DNA of 47,371 nt. Origin: Laspinema olomoucense D3b. GTDB taxonomy: Bacteria; Cyanobacteriota; Cyanobacteriia; Cyanobacteriales; Laspinemataceae. A program made the translations under genes and the position numbers. The stretch covers positions 1,312-48,682 of the forward strand of contig NZ_JAMXFA010000022.1 of assembly GCF_025370785.1 (NCBI RefSeq), written 5' to 3'. How positions within the stretch are numbered: position 1 is the first letter of the stretch; the number at the start of each line of letters is the position of its first letter. Below, piece by piece: positions 33,605 to 42,121 of the stretch. The notes beneath the pieces are model-generated. The model saw only the letters and a list, made by a program, of their open reading frames with translations, was not told the origin of the DNA and did no database searches.

Positions 33605-34486
33605 ATGAACCACAGGCCACGCATTGTTATTCCTAGCTTCATGTTTGCAACCTTAGCCGGGGCAGTGGCCCTATCGGCTTTGGCCCAGCCTGTCCAAGCT
33701 GAATCGGTCAAAGTTCCTGCCTTGATTAGTCTGCAATTTAAGCCCCCCGGCGACCCGGTACCGGCCACCAGTGTGGGGGGAGGCACTCGCGGTAACGTGA
33801 GATTTGCCCCTCCGGGGGAATCGGCCCCCGTGACCAGCGTGGGGGGAGGCACTCGCGGTAACGTGAGATTTGCCCCTCCGGGAGAAGCTGCCCCCGTGAC
33901 CAGCGTCGGTGGCGGTAGCCGAGGGAATGAGGGGACTCTCACCCAGGAGGGTCAGGGGCTAGAGGCGATCGCCCTCTTACCCGCCAGCCAACATGGACGC
34001 ACCATGTCTGCGCGTCCGACTTTCTTTGTGTATGTGCCACCCACGGCAACGGAGAAAGTCTTTTTTAGCATCCAAGATAAAGAGGGGAATCATCACTACC
34101 AAACCACCTTGGAAATCAACGGGGGTGGCTCAATTGTCAGTTTTACCCTGCCGGAAACGGCACCGGAACTGGAACTTGAGACGGACTATCTTTGGTTCTT
34201 CGTCCCCTTAGATGCCAGTGGCAGGCTACAGCCCGATAGTTACAGCGTCACCGGATGGGTGAAGCGCGTGGCGGCCATCCCCACGACAGGGGATTTAGAG
34301 GCCCTCTCCTTGGCGACTGCTTATGCAGAAGCCGGGGTTTGGTACGATACCCTCACAACCTTAGCGGTTGCCCGAGTCAATCAGCCGGACAATCTCACTG
34401 TAGCCGAAGAGTGGCGCAGTCTCCTTGGACAAGTCGGACTAGAGGCGATCGCTGCGACTCCTGTGATGATCCAATCCTCACCCTAA
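33605..34486 (+). CDS. DUF928 exported protein
   Basis: A 293-residue DUF928 protein. GAGGTG lies 6 nt before the ATG. A signal peptide ends at VQA-ES (residue 32). Three tandem copies of a 22-residue unit with PPG...PVTSVGGGTRGNV follow (about 46-108). The conserved DUF928 core comes next (ALLP, TMSARPTFFVYVP, FFSIQD, LETDYLWFF). The C-terminal part, with YAEAGVWYDTLTTLA, resembles the helical end of the family. Function is unknown; the family is found almost only in cyanobacteria, next to CHAT and CHASE2 genes, which fits a role in the envelope together with them. It sits 48 bp after the CHAT gene. Confidence 0.87.
   Translation: MNHRPRIVIPSFMFATLAGAVALSALAQPVQAESVKVPALISLQFKPPGDPVPATSVGGGTRGNVRFAPPGESAPVTSVGGGTRGNVRFAPPGEAAPVTSVGGGSRGNEGTLTQEGQGLEAIALLPASQHGRTMSARPTFFVYVPPTATEKVFFSIQDKEGNHHYQTTLEINGGGSIVSFTLPETAPELELETDYLWFFVPLDASGRLQPDSYSVTGWVKRVAAIPTTGDLEALSLATAYAEAGVWYDTLTTLAVARVNQPDNLTVAEEWRSLLGQVGLEAIAATPVMIQSSP
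33745..33940 (+). repeat. In-gene 66-bp tandem repeat
   Basis: About three 66-bp units inside the DUF928 gene; the GTGGGGGGAGGC block recurs at 33773 and 33839 and in a diverged form near 33905. The first two units are nearly identical over the AGGCACTCGCGGTAACGTGA segment. Each unit encodes 22 residues and keeps frame. Confidence 0.85.
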
Positions 34487-34576
34487 GTCTCTCTTTCAGG
34501 GTGCGCGTAAGACATTGATGGGCAATTTCCACCGGGTGCATCTATCTCTTAAAACAGGACAGGGTTCGAGCAAACT

Positions 34577-37500
34577 ATGTGGCAACAGTTACAACAGAAA
34601 ATCAGCTTGTGGCGTGGCCCAATCCTAATCACTCCGGCAGTCACCGGGGTGATTGTTGCTTTGAGTAGCGCCGGGTTTTTGCACCTATTTGAATGGGCCG
34701 CCTTAGATACTTGGTTTCGCCTCCGTCCCCAAGAACCTGTAGACTCACGCATTGCCATTGTTACGATTAATGAATCGGACATCAAGTATGTCCAACAATG
34801 GCCGATGAGCGATCGCATCATGACCCAATTAATCCAAAATATCAAAGCTCAAAACCCGCGATTGATTGGATTAGATATTTATCGGGATTTGCCTGTAGAA
34901 CCGGGCCATGAAGAATTAAATGCTTTATTTGAAGTTACCCCTAATCTAATTGGGGTAGAAAAAGTAGTTGACAACCCGATTGCCCCCCCGCCCAGCTTAG
35001 CTAAACTTGGACAAGTTGCCTCCAACGATATGTTACTCGATCGCGATGGTAAAATCCGCCGGGGCATGGTGTTGGTCGGTAAACCGGATCAGACATTAAT
35101 TGAAGGAATTGGCACCCTTTTGGCCTTAAAATATTTAGAAACCGAAGGGATTGAATTAGCAATTGCTGATGAAGCCAAATCCATTTATCAACTGGGTCAA
35201 GCTACATTTATTCCCCTCACCGGCAAGGAGGGAGAATATAGTAAACGAGACGGCGGTGGCTATCAAATTTTAGTTAACTATCGCGGTGGACTCGATCACT
35301 TTGCTCACATTTCCCTAACCGAGGTATTGGAAAATCGCATTCCCCCGGATTTCTTCCGCGATCGCATCATCTTCATCGGGGCCGAAGCACCCAGTCTGAA
35401 TGACTCCTTCCAAACCCCCTATACCAATACCCTGTTCGGCAATCCCCAATTAATGCCCGGAGTGGTCATTCATGCGAATTTAACCAGTCAAATTTTAAGT
35501 AGCGCCCTGGACAATCGTCCGATGCTGTATGCCACCCCTCAATCCTTAAAATGGGGGTTAATTTTTCTCACTTCGGGATATAGTGCCATTCTCGGTTCCC
35601 TCTGGCTGAGAACCCGCTGGTCCGGACCCGGAATTCTCCTGGGGGCAGTGGTCATCATTGGTAGTTCCTACTTCGCCTTTTTATCCGGTTGGTTAATTCC
35701 CGTCTTTACCCCCGTCTTAGCCCTCGTGAGTGCGGGAGTATTCAGCATCGGTTACACCCTGTGGAGTAACCTAAAATTATCCTATCAGCAATTAGCCGAA
35801 TATGCTAAAACCTTAGAGGAAAAAAATCAAGAACTTAAACGCCTTGATGGACTCAAAGATGAATTTCTAGCGAATACCTCCCATGAATTAAGAACCCCAC
35901 TCAATGGGATTATTGGCATTGCCGATTCCTTAATTGATGGCGCAACCGGGGAGTTATTAGAAGAAACAATATATAACCTCGAAACTATTACCAGTAGCGG
36001 CAGGCGTTTGTCCCATTTAATCAATGATATTTTAGATTTTTCTCAACTTAAACATAAAAGTATAGAACTGCAACTCAAACCCCTAGATTTGCGGGCGATC
36101 GCCCAAGTCGTCCTCAACCTCAGTAAACCCCTCATCGGGGAGAAAAACTTGCAACTCATTAATGCCATCCCCCCGGACTTTATTGCCGTTAATGCTGATG
36201 AAAATCGGGTTCAGCAAATCTTGCATAACCTCGTCGGCAATGGCATTAAATTCACCGAATCGGGAATCGTCGAAGTTTCTGCTAAAATCGAGGGTGATTT
36301 TGTCGCAATTACCGTCACTGATACCGGCATTGGCATTCCTGAAGACAAACATAGTCGCATTTTTGAGTCCTTTGAGCAAGGGGATGGTTCCACTGCCCGA
36401 GAATATGGAGGAACTGGACTGGGACTGGCGATCGCCAAGCAACTCATCGAATTACATCACGGCATCATTTACTTTGAATCCGAAGTGGGAAAAGGGTCAC
36501 GCTTTACCTTTACCCTCCCCCAAGCGACTCCGGCTGCCATCCCCACCACTCCTCCCTTAGTGCGTCCTGAACCTGCCCGAAATTCGACCCCAGTTAGCAC
36601 CGCCAAACCCACAAAAACCCCCGCTGCTGCGCCCCAAAACTACCTAGCAGATGGGTCAGAATTCAAAATATTAATTGTCGATGATGAACCGATTAACCTT
36701 CAGGTCCTCGCCAACACCCTTTCCCTCCAAAATTATGCCATTACCCGCGCCGAAACCGGATTAAAAGCTCTGGAAATTATCGATAACGGGTTCAAACCCG
36801 ATTTAATCCTTCTCGATGTTATGATGCCCCGTATGACGGGATATGAAGTCTGCGAAACAATCCGCCAAAAATTTCCGGCGATCGACCTTCCCATTGTTAT
36901 GCTCACCGCCAAAAATCAAGTCTCGGACCTCGTAGAAGGATTTACAGCCGGGGCTAATGATTACTTAATGAAACCCTTTAATAAAAATGAACTCCTCACT
37001 CGCATTAAAACTCATATTCGATTAGCTAAAATTAATGCGGCTTATGGACGGTTTGTCCCCCATGATTTTTTGCATTTCCTGGGACAAGAAAGTATAGTCG
37101 ATGTAAAATTGGGCAATCATATCAAAAAAGAAATGACTGTCTTATTTTCGGATATTCGAGATTTTACCAGCCTATCCGAGGAAATGTCCCCAGAAGAAAC
37201 ATTCCATTTTATTAATAGTTACTTAAGCCGAGTCAGTCCGATTATCCGCGATCGCAACGGATTCATCGATAAATATATTGGCGATGCGATTATGGCCCTC
37301 TTCCCCAACTCTGCGGACGATGCCGTATCCGGGGCGATCGCCATGCAAGATCAAGTGAAATTATTTAACGAACACCGGCAGGAAAACGGACAAATTCCTA
37401 TTCAAATCGGCATCGGATTACATACCGGCAGTTTAATGCTAGGAACCATTGGCGAAGCGGAACGGATGGAAAGTACCGTCATATCCGATGCCGTCAACTT

Positions 37501-37900
37501 AGCCTCCCGGTTAGAGGGATTAACGAAACAATATGGTTCCGCTATTTTAATTAGTGAAGATACCCTAAATCAACTAGAAAACCGGGAGATGTATCAATAT
37601 CGATTTTTAGATCGAGTCCAAGTTAAAGGCAAAAAAGCCAGTGTAGCCGTCTTTGAAATTTACAATTCAGAACCCCACGATCGCATCGAACTCAAAAACA
37701 AAACCTTAGCCCTGTTTGAAATGGCGATCGCCTTCTATCGAGAAGGAAATTTCCAGCAATCCCAAACCCTCTTTCAGCAAATTCTCAACACCAACCCCAG
37801 CGATCGGGCGGCGCTTCTGTATTTACAACGTTGTGAAAAGTATATTCAGCAGGGTGTTCCTAAAGACTGGGCCGGAATAGAAGCGATAACTCAAAAATAG
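34577..37900 (+). CDS. CHASE2-histidine kinase-receiver-adenylate cyclase
   Basis: A 1107-residue membrane-bound signalling fusion. One N-terminal helix (ITPAVTGVIVALSSAGF) precedes an extracytoplasmic CHASE2 domain (~45-315); about three helices follow (~325-405). The cytosolic part has HisKA with SHELRTP (His436), an ATPase domain (NLVGNGIKF, DTGIGIP, GTGLGLAIA), a receiver (phosphoacceptor Asp747 in LILLDVMMPR) and a class III nucleotide cyclase. The cyclase has LFSDIRDF (Asp859), DKYIGDAIMAL and STVISDAVNL. The Thr in that last motif fits the class IIIb adenylate cyclases known from cyanobacterial CyaC. A single TPR ends the protein. It is the fourth gene of the operon (90 bp after DUF928), and would turn an outside signal, perhaps about the exported products, into cAMP. 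Confidence 0.9.
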   Translation: MWQQLQQKISLWRGPILITPAVTGVIVALSSAGFLHLFEWAALDTWFRLRPQEPVDSRIAIVTINESDIKYVQQWPMSDRIMTQLIQNIKAQNPRLIGLDIYRDLPVEPGHEELNALFEVTPNLIGVEKVVDNPIAPPPSLAKLGQVASNDMLLDRDGKIRRGMVLVGKPDQTLIEGIGTLLALKYLETEGIELAIADEAKSIYQLGQATFIPLTGKEGEYSKRDGGGYQILVNYRGGLDHFAHISLTEVLENRIPPDFFRDRIIFIGAEAPSLNDSFQTPYTNTLFGNPQLMPGVVIHANLTSQILSSALDNRPMLYATPQSLKWGLIFLTSGYSAILGSLWLRTRWSGPGILLGAVVIIGSSYFAFLSGWLIPVFTPVLALVSAGVFSIGYTLWSNLKLSYQQLAEYAKTLEEKNQELKRLDGLKDEFLANTSHELRTPLNGIIGIADSLIDGATGELLEETIYNLETITSSGRRLSHLINDILDFSQLKHKSIELQLKPLDLRAIAQVVLNLSKPLIGEKNLQLINAIPPDFIAVNADENRVQQILHNLVGNGIKFTESGIVEVSAKIEGDFVAITVTDTGIGIPEDKHSRIFESFEQGDGSTAREYGGTGLGLAIAKQLIELHHGIIYFESEVGKGSRFTFTLPQATPAAIPTTPPLVRPEPARNSTPVSTAKPTKTPAAAPQNYLADGSEFKILIVDDEPINLQVLANTLSLQNYAITRAETGLKALEIIDNGFKPDLILLDVMMPRMTGYEVCETIRQKFPAIDLPIVMLTAKNQVSDLVEGFTAGANDYLMKPFNKNELLTRIKTHIRLAKINAAYGRFVPHDFLHFLGQESIVDVKLGNHIKKEMTVLFSDIRDFTSLSEEMSPEETFHFINSYLSRVSPIIRDRNGFIDKYIGDAIMALFPNSADDAVSGAIAMQDQVKLFNEHRQENGQIPIQIGIGLHTGSLMLGTIGEAERMESTVISDAVNLASRLEGLTKQYGSAILISEDTLNQLENREMYQYRFLDRVQVKGKKASVAVFEIYNSEPHDRIELKNKTLALFEMAIAFYREGNFQQSQTLFQQILNTNPSDRAALLYLQRCEKYIQQGVPKDWAGIEAITQK

Positions 37901-37928
37901 CACAAGCTCTTGCGTACTGTAATCGCAC

Positions 37929-37967
37929 ATATTCTCGTGAGTTGGCTTAAGCAACTCACGAGAATAT
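37929..37967. terminator. 16-bp stem hairpin between convergent genes
   Basis: ATATTCTCGTGAGTTG at 37929-37944 pairs perfectly with CAACTCACGAGAATAT at 37952-37967 around a 7-nt loop. It sits between the CHASE2-cyclase stop (37900) and the M23 stop (37975), so it probably ends both transcripts. The T-tract is weak (TATATAAATT on the plus side). Confidence 0.75.
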
Positions 37968-37974
37968 ATATAAA

Positions 37975-39024
37975 TTACCTCACCTCAATTTCTCGCACAA
38001 GATCCACCAGAACCTCGCCGCCTCGGGTGAGTTGATACTCCCCGCGCCAGACCCCGGGTGCGATCGGGCGTTCGGGATTGTTGCGTTTACCGACATAACC
38101 CATCCAGGTTTTACTGGGGGACGTGATTTCTGTGGTATCTTCAGCGATCGCCTCTCCATTGGGTGCAATCAACTTAAACTGATAACTATCCCCCGCTAAC
38201 ACACCGTAGGTATGTACCCAAAACAACAGGGCCGGAATATCTTGAGATAGCTCACCTTGGGGAAACCGCCCTTCCCACAAATCGTTCATGTCCGGAGGCG
38301 TATCCGCGAAACCGGCATTGATCGCCCCCGTCGGTGTATAATCCAGGGGAACCGTCCAAATCGGACTCGGCGACACCTGACAACCGGGACCCGCTTCCGG
38401 TCCTACAAACGGATCAACCACCTTTCCTTCATACAGCGCAGTAATATGAACGTGAGGGAACGATGCCGCCCCAGAAGCGCCCACCATTCCTAAAACCGTC
38501 CCGGTATCCACCTCCATTCCCGGAGTTACGGCAACGCTACCATTGCGCAGATGACAGTATTGCGTTTCCCACCCATTACCATGTTCGATAAACACACCAT
38601 TGCCACATTCTCGCCCTTCCAAAGCTTCCACTTGCTTCGGGTCCGTAATCAGGCGATCGCTGACCCCATCCCGGACCCGCAACACCTTACCGGGTGCCGA
38701 CGCAATCACCGCAACCCCGGCATTCATTTTATCCATGTTGGCAATGCCGAAATCGGTGCCTTTGTGACCATCATAGGTTTGCCTGCCACAACCAAAATCC
38801 ACTTCTCCCGGTCCGGGGTCGCGATCGGGATACAGCAAAATAAAGCAATCCTCATCTAAGGTACAGTCAATGGGAGGGGCTAATTGCAGGGAATTGGCAG
38901 CAATGGTCGTTTCTGGGATGGGGGATTGGGCAAAGTTCGGGCGATCGAACCCAATCCAATGGACAGCAACCGCGATCGCGAATGCTAGGAGAATTGTCGC
39001 AATTATTTTAGGTTTTCTAAACAT
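37975..39024 (-). CDS. M23 family metallopeptidase, exported
   Basis: A peptidoglycan-type endopeptidase of 349 residues from the ATG at 39024; the frame opens 44 codons further upstream, but MFRKPK starts a normal signal peptide or anchor (residues ~6-24). The LytM/M23 domain has the zinc ligands His87 and Asp91 in GHKGTDFG and His193 in HVHI, with His158 and His191 as the other expected active-site histidines. All are present, so it should be active. Residues 54-160 contain several Cys that could form disulphides outside the cytosol. The C-terminal ~110 residues look beta-rich. It probably cuts cell-wall peptide bridges in division or shape. The convergent neighbour is the CHASE2 cyclase gene. 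Confidence 0.87.
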   Translation of the reverse strand: MFRKPKIIATILLAFAIAVAVHWIGFDRPNFAQSPIPETTIAANSLQLAPPIDCTLDEDCFILLYPDRDPGPGEVDFGCGRQTYDGHKGTDFGIANMDKMNAGVAVIASAPGKVLRVRDGVSDRLITDPKQVEALEGRECGNGVFIEHGNGWETQYCHLRNGSVAVTPGMEVDTGTVLGMVGASGAASFPHVHITALYEGKVVDPFVGPEAGPGCQVSPSPIWTVPLDYTPTGAINAGFADTPPDMNDLWEGRFPQGELSQDIPALLFWVHTYGVLAGDSYQFKLIAPNGEAIAEDTTEITSPSKTWMGYVGKRNNPERPIAPGVWRGEYQLTRGGEVLVDLVREIEVR

Positions 39025-39182
39025 AATTAATTTGAGAGGTTCTAAGCAGGTGGTGCAACTAGACGCAATAGAGGCGATCGCAGTTTCACCGTTGATCGCC
39101 TCTCGCACTGACGAGATACTAAAGCGCCTGCGGTTTAGCGATGCTGTTTCACCCATATTAACGAGGTTTGGATTGATTTGAC

Positions 39183-39312
39183 AGGCAGTGTAGGGAGCCT
39201 AAATCCTAGATAAACTGGGACATTTGAGGACTGAAGAAGCGATCGCCATTTTCTAGAGTTTGAAAACGGCGATCGCCTCTAGGGCGCTTAACCTTCAATC
39301 ACCGAATTAAGC
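39183..39312. repeat. 130-bp direct repeat, copy 1
   Basis: Aligns with 40341-40470 over exactly 130 bp with no net insertion, at roughly 80 percent identity by eye. It includes TTTGAGGACTGAAGAAGC, a HIP1-containing hairpin (GCGATCGCC...GGCGATCGC) and TCTAGGGCGCTTA. The last ~24 bp encode the C-terminus of the nuclease gene. Confidence 0.85.
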
Positions 39313-40247
39313 AATTCCTGGAACTGTGCCACCGAACCGATGGCGATCGCTTGTCGATGAAGTTGCGTGAGGGTAGGGATGTCCTCAATCCCATTCACCA
39401 CCTCCACCACTTCCGGTGGCACTTCTCCAAACCGCACCTCCAAAACTGCGAGAGTATTCTGACGCTGGGTTCGCAGGGTTGCCTTTTCTTGTGCTATTTC
39501 TTCAAACTGACTCATAAACGGCATTTGTCTCTCCTCCCGACCCTCAATGATTTCTGTGGTAAGTTGTTCTTCGAGTTCTTTAGGTAAGCTCATCATCCGG
39601 TCAACAAACCGAAATAAATTCACTACCTGCTCTCTACTATAACCTTTTGACAACAGCAGCCGGAATAACAACCGTTTCCACTGTTGTCGTTCTTCCATGT
39701 TGGCGCTGGTGGCTTGGGTTTTTAAATGCGCCATCACCATCATAGCAAAAGGATTATCGCTGGCTTCTAAGCTTTCCCACTGGTTTTGATAGTCCAGCAC
39801 TTTGACTGTGGGAAATTCGAGCAGTAACCGATATCCATCTAAACGATAGGAATAGGACGAGGGTCGCCAGTTGGGGCGATCGTCTCCTAAGATTGCCACG
39901 CTGACTATCGGCTTGTTGTATTTGTCAAAGGCGCGATAGTTATAGCGATAGATGCGTTCGGTAAACTCAACATCGTACTGGCTTTGCACTTCTACATGAA
40001 TTAGAATCCATTGGGTTTTCCCATTCAGTAATTTCACTTCAAACAGCTTGTCCGGAAATCGCGTCCCAATCTCCGAGTCGCGCACCAGTTCTTCCAGTTC
40101 TTTGTCTAAGCAACGATAAGGCTGGCTCCAGTCAATGCTGGCATAAATTCCAGGGAAAAACAAGCTGAGGAAACTTTCAAAGTAGAGGGTAATTGCTTCC
40201 TTCCAGGGTTGGTCATAGTCCGCTGGTATGGGTTCGTAAATTGCCAT
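39288..40247 (-). CDS. Rpn/PD-(D/E)XK family putative nuclease
   Basis: A 319-residue protein of the cyanobacterial Rpn/transposase-like PD-(D/E)XK group. The N-terminus carries an active-site-like stretch (FPDKLFEVKLL, then WILIHVEVQSQYD), with the acidic and E-x-Q pattern of the family. A central part includes KVLDYQNQWESLE and MVMAHLKTQ. The C-terminus is helical and includes LAVLEVRFGEVPP, as in DUF4351-like tails. Such genes are numerous and mobile in cyanobacteria and are named for recombination promotion in E. coli RpnA. It lies between the two copies of a 130-bp direct repeat, immediately downstream of the CRISPR operon on the same strand. Function in the host is unknown. Confidence 0.8.
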   Translation of the reverse strand: MAIYEPIPADYDQPWKEAITLYFESFLSLFFPGIYASIDWSQPYRCLDKELEELVRDSEIGTRFPDKLFEVKLLNGKTQWILIHVEVQSQYDVEFTERIYRYNYRAFDKYNKPIVSVAILGDDRPNWRPSSYSYRLDGYRLLLEFPTVKVLDYQNQWESLEASDNPFAMMVMAHLKTQATSANMEERQQWKRLLFRLLLSKGYSREQVVNLFRFVDRMMSLPKELEEQLTTEIIEGREERQMPFMSQFEEIAQEKATLRTQRQNTLAVLEVRFGEVPPEVVEVVNGIEDIPTLTQLHRQAIAIGSVAQFQELLNSVIEG

Positions 40248-40340
40248 ATTTCATTAAATTAATGTTAGTTTTATTCTACTTTATTTTACTTTGTATGTAT
40301 AAAATTATTTAAGTATTGAATGGGATTGTATAAAATTTAT

Positions 40341-40470
40341 AGGCAGGATACAGAACCTAAATTAGGGATAAATCGGGACGTTTGAGGACTGAAGAAGCAA
40401 TCGCCATTTTCAAACTATCGAAAATGGCGATCGCCTCTAGGGCGCTTACCATTCATTCACCGAATTAAGC
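40341..40470. repeat. 130-bp direct repeat, copy 2
   Basis: Second copy of the repeat at 39183-39312. Here its last ~14 bp encode the C-terminus and stop of the double RAMP gene. In another frame it still encodes an LNSVNEW-type tail like that of the nuclease gene (LNSVIEG), which marks it as a remnant of a second nuclease gene end. Confidence 0.85.
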
Positions 40471-42118
40471 GTCTTGATTCTGCTGGAGCAGTTCCCCAGG
40501 TCAATTGTAGTCCTTTATCGGTTAATTTCTGGATAAATTTATGGAGTTGATTGTCTTCTTGTTGATACTTCCAAGGAGTGCGATCGCCATGAAAAACGGT
40601 GACAATTTCTAAATACTGATTTCCGGCGATCGGCAACATCCGATGCCAAACGGAACTGACAGAAGTGGGTTTTTTGTCATTTGGGTTACGTCCCCCGATC
40701 GCTGGGGTAGTTTTAAAAACGTCATCGTGAAACAATATCACTGCCGCTGATTCTGTGACGACATTGCTATATACTGCCACACGTTCTGGATTCCATGCTT
40801 CTTTCCAATTTAGAGGTTTTGGCGGTTTAGAACCTAGGCGATCGCAACTTAAATCAAACAAACTTTCCAAAAACTTGTTTAAATCCTGACGAGTTTGAAT
40901 CTCATCAATATCCGGGGATTCCCAATGACAACCAATCTCTAGTTTTTGATAGGAGGGATAAAATTGTTTGTGCCAGACTCTGCGCCAAGACTTACCAAAT
41001 CCCCCCATCACAAAAGCGAATCTTAGGACATTTTCAATAAAGTCAACATCCCCTCGGGGTGTGTTGACATATAAAACCCCTTGCGTGGTGTAGGTGGTAT
41101 TTTTGCCCCCGGTATCAAAATCTTCCGGTTTTGACTGCCACAAAAACTGCACCTGACTCGGTTCAGCCGTATGTCCAAACAAGCGATTAGTTTCTTTGTT
41201 AACCGCCTCTTGATCCGGACAGACGCCTGCCAGTAAGCGGCTAACATGACCCCGCAAAGTGGCTTTGAACAAATTGGGTCGAAATTCGGGTTCCCCGGTT
41301 CTCAATAACGAACTCACTCCCGTATTTTTCAACTCGAAACTAATCGGATAAGCGGGGGTGATCCTCGGTTTTCCGGGAAAATTTCCCCCCATGCCATAAC
41401 CGCTACTGGTTTTCCCTCCGACACCTTGCTGCAATGCACTTAGCAAGATTCGTTCGACATCCTGCCAATCTACTTCCGGACTAGAACTGCTAAACTCAAA
41501 AATTAATTCGGGTTGGGACAAACTAATTAAGGCAAAAGCTTTTGGGGACCCTTTACCTTGCACTTGTCGTTCTTGTTGGGGATGGACGATATCATTGATT
41601 TGCTTGGCCCAATTGCCCAGGGGATAGGCCCCCATAAAGCGCAAAATTCCCGGGTTTAAGTTATCCTTATCCCCACAATATTTGAGGGCTTTTTCATCAC
41701 TGCAAGCCCGTCGAAATAACCCTTTGATACTACTACCAGGTAGAAAAGGAATGCCATTTTTTCCCATGATCGGACGGGCGATGTTGTCTTGTCCGCAGTT
41801 ACTAAACAATCGAAAAGGAAACTTGACTTTGATGCGATAAATTTCCCCATGAAGCCCAAGAGGGGGTTCGGGATACTGATAGGTAGGGCTTTTATCATCT
41901 TTTGGATAAACCCATTCCTCTGTCCAACGGTTTAAATCCTTATTATCTCCGGCAAACTGGAGGTTGCAACGCCCTTGTACTTGGGCGCGATACATCATGG
42001 GGATTTGTTCGGGTTCTATATTCACGGGTGCTGCGGTTTTAGGAATCTCAATTTCAATTTTTTTCCCTTGCTTAACTGCTGTTGTCTTGGCGTCTTCAAA
42101 TGCTTTTGCAAATACCAT
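40457..42118 (-). CDS. cmr6: Double RAMP protein, Cmr6-like plus Cmr1-like halves
   Basis: A 553-residue RAMP protein, nearly twice the usual Cmr6 length. GGAGA lies 10 nt before the ATG. The first half (~1-260) is Cmr6-like: GIPFLPGSSIKGLFR and the glycine loop GVGGKTSSGYG at about 231-241. The second half begins FRPNLFKATLRGHVSRLL, then NRLFGHT and the loop GGFGKSWRRVW near 370. That order resembles Cmr1, which otherwise is missing from the operon. The last ~150 residues are not recognised. It would form the end of the Cmr effector filament that binds crRNA and target. It starts 3 bp after cmr5. Its final residues fall in the 130-bp repeat, so the original end may have been altered. Confidence 0.8.
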   Translation of the reverse strand: MVFAKAFEDAKTTAVKQGKKIEIEIPKTAAPVNIEPEQIPMMYRAQVQGRCNLQFAGDNKDLNRWTEEWVYPKDDKSPTYQYPEPPLGLHGEIYRIKVKFPFRLFSNCGQDNIARPIMGKNGIPFLPGSSIKGLFRRACSDEKALKYCGDKDNLNPGILRFMGAYPLGNWAKQINDIVHPQQERQVQGKGSPKAFALISLSQPELIFEFSSSSPEVDWQDVERILLSALQQGVGGKTSSGYGMGGNFPGKPRITPAYPISFELKNTGVSSLLRTGEPEFRPNLFKATLRGHVSRLLAGVCPDQEAVNKETNRLFGHTAEPSQVQFLWQSKPEDFDTGGKNTTYTTQGVLYVNTPRGDVDFIENVLRFAFVMGGFGKSWRRVWHKQFYPSYQKLEIGCHWESPDIDEIQTRQDLNKFLESLFDLSCDRLGSKPPKPLNWKEAWNPERVAVYSNVVTESAAVILFHDDVFKTTPAIGGRNPNDKKPTSVSSVWHRMLPIAGNQYLEIVTVFHGDRTPWKYQQEDNQLHKFIQKLTDKGLQLTWGTAPAESRRLIR

Positions 42119-42121
42119 TGT

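Noticed and set aside
39025-39156. 44-codon N-terminal extension of the M23 peptidase
   Set aside because: The extension is polar, precedes a normal signal peptide and contains HIP1-type repeat sequence, so the internal ATG is the better start.
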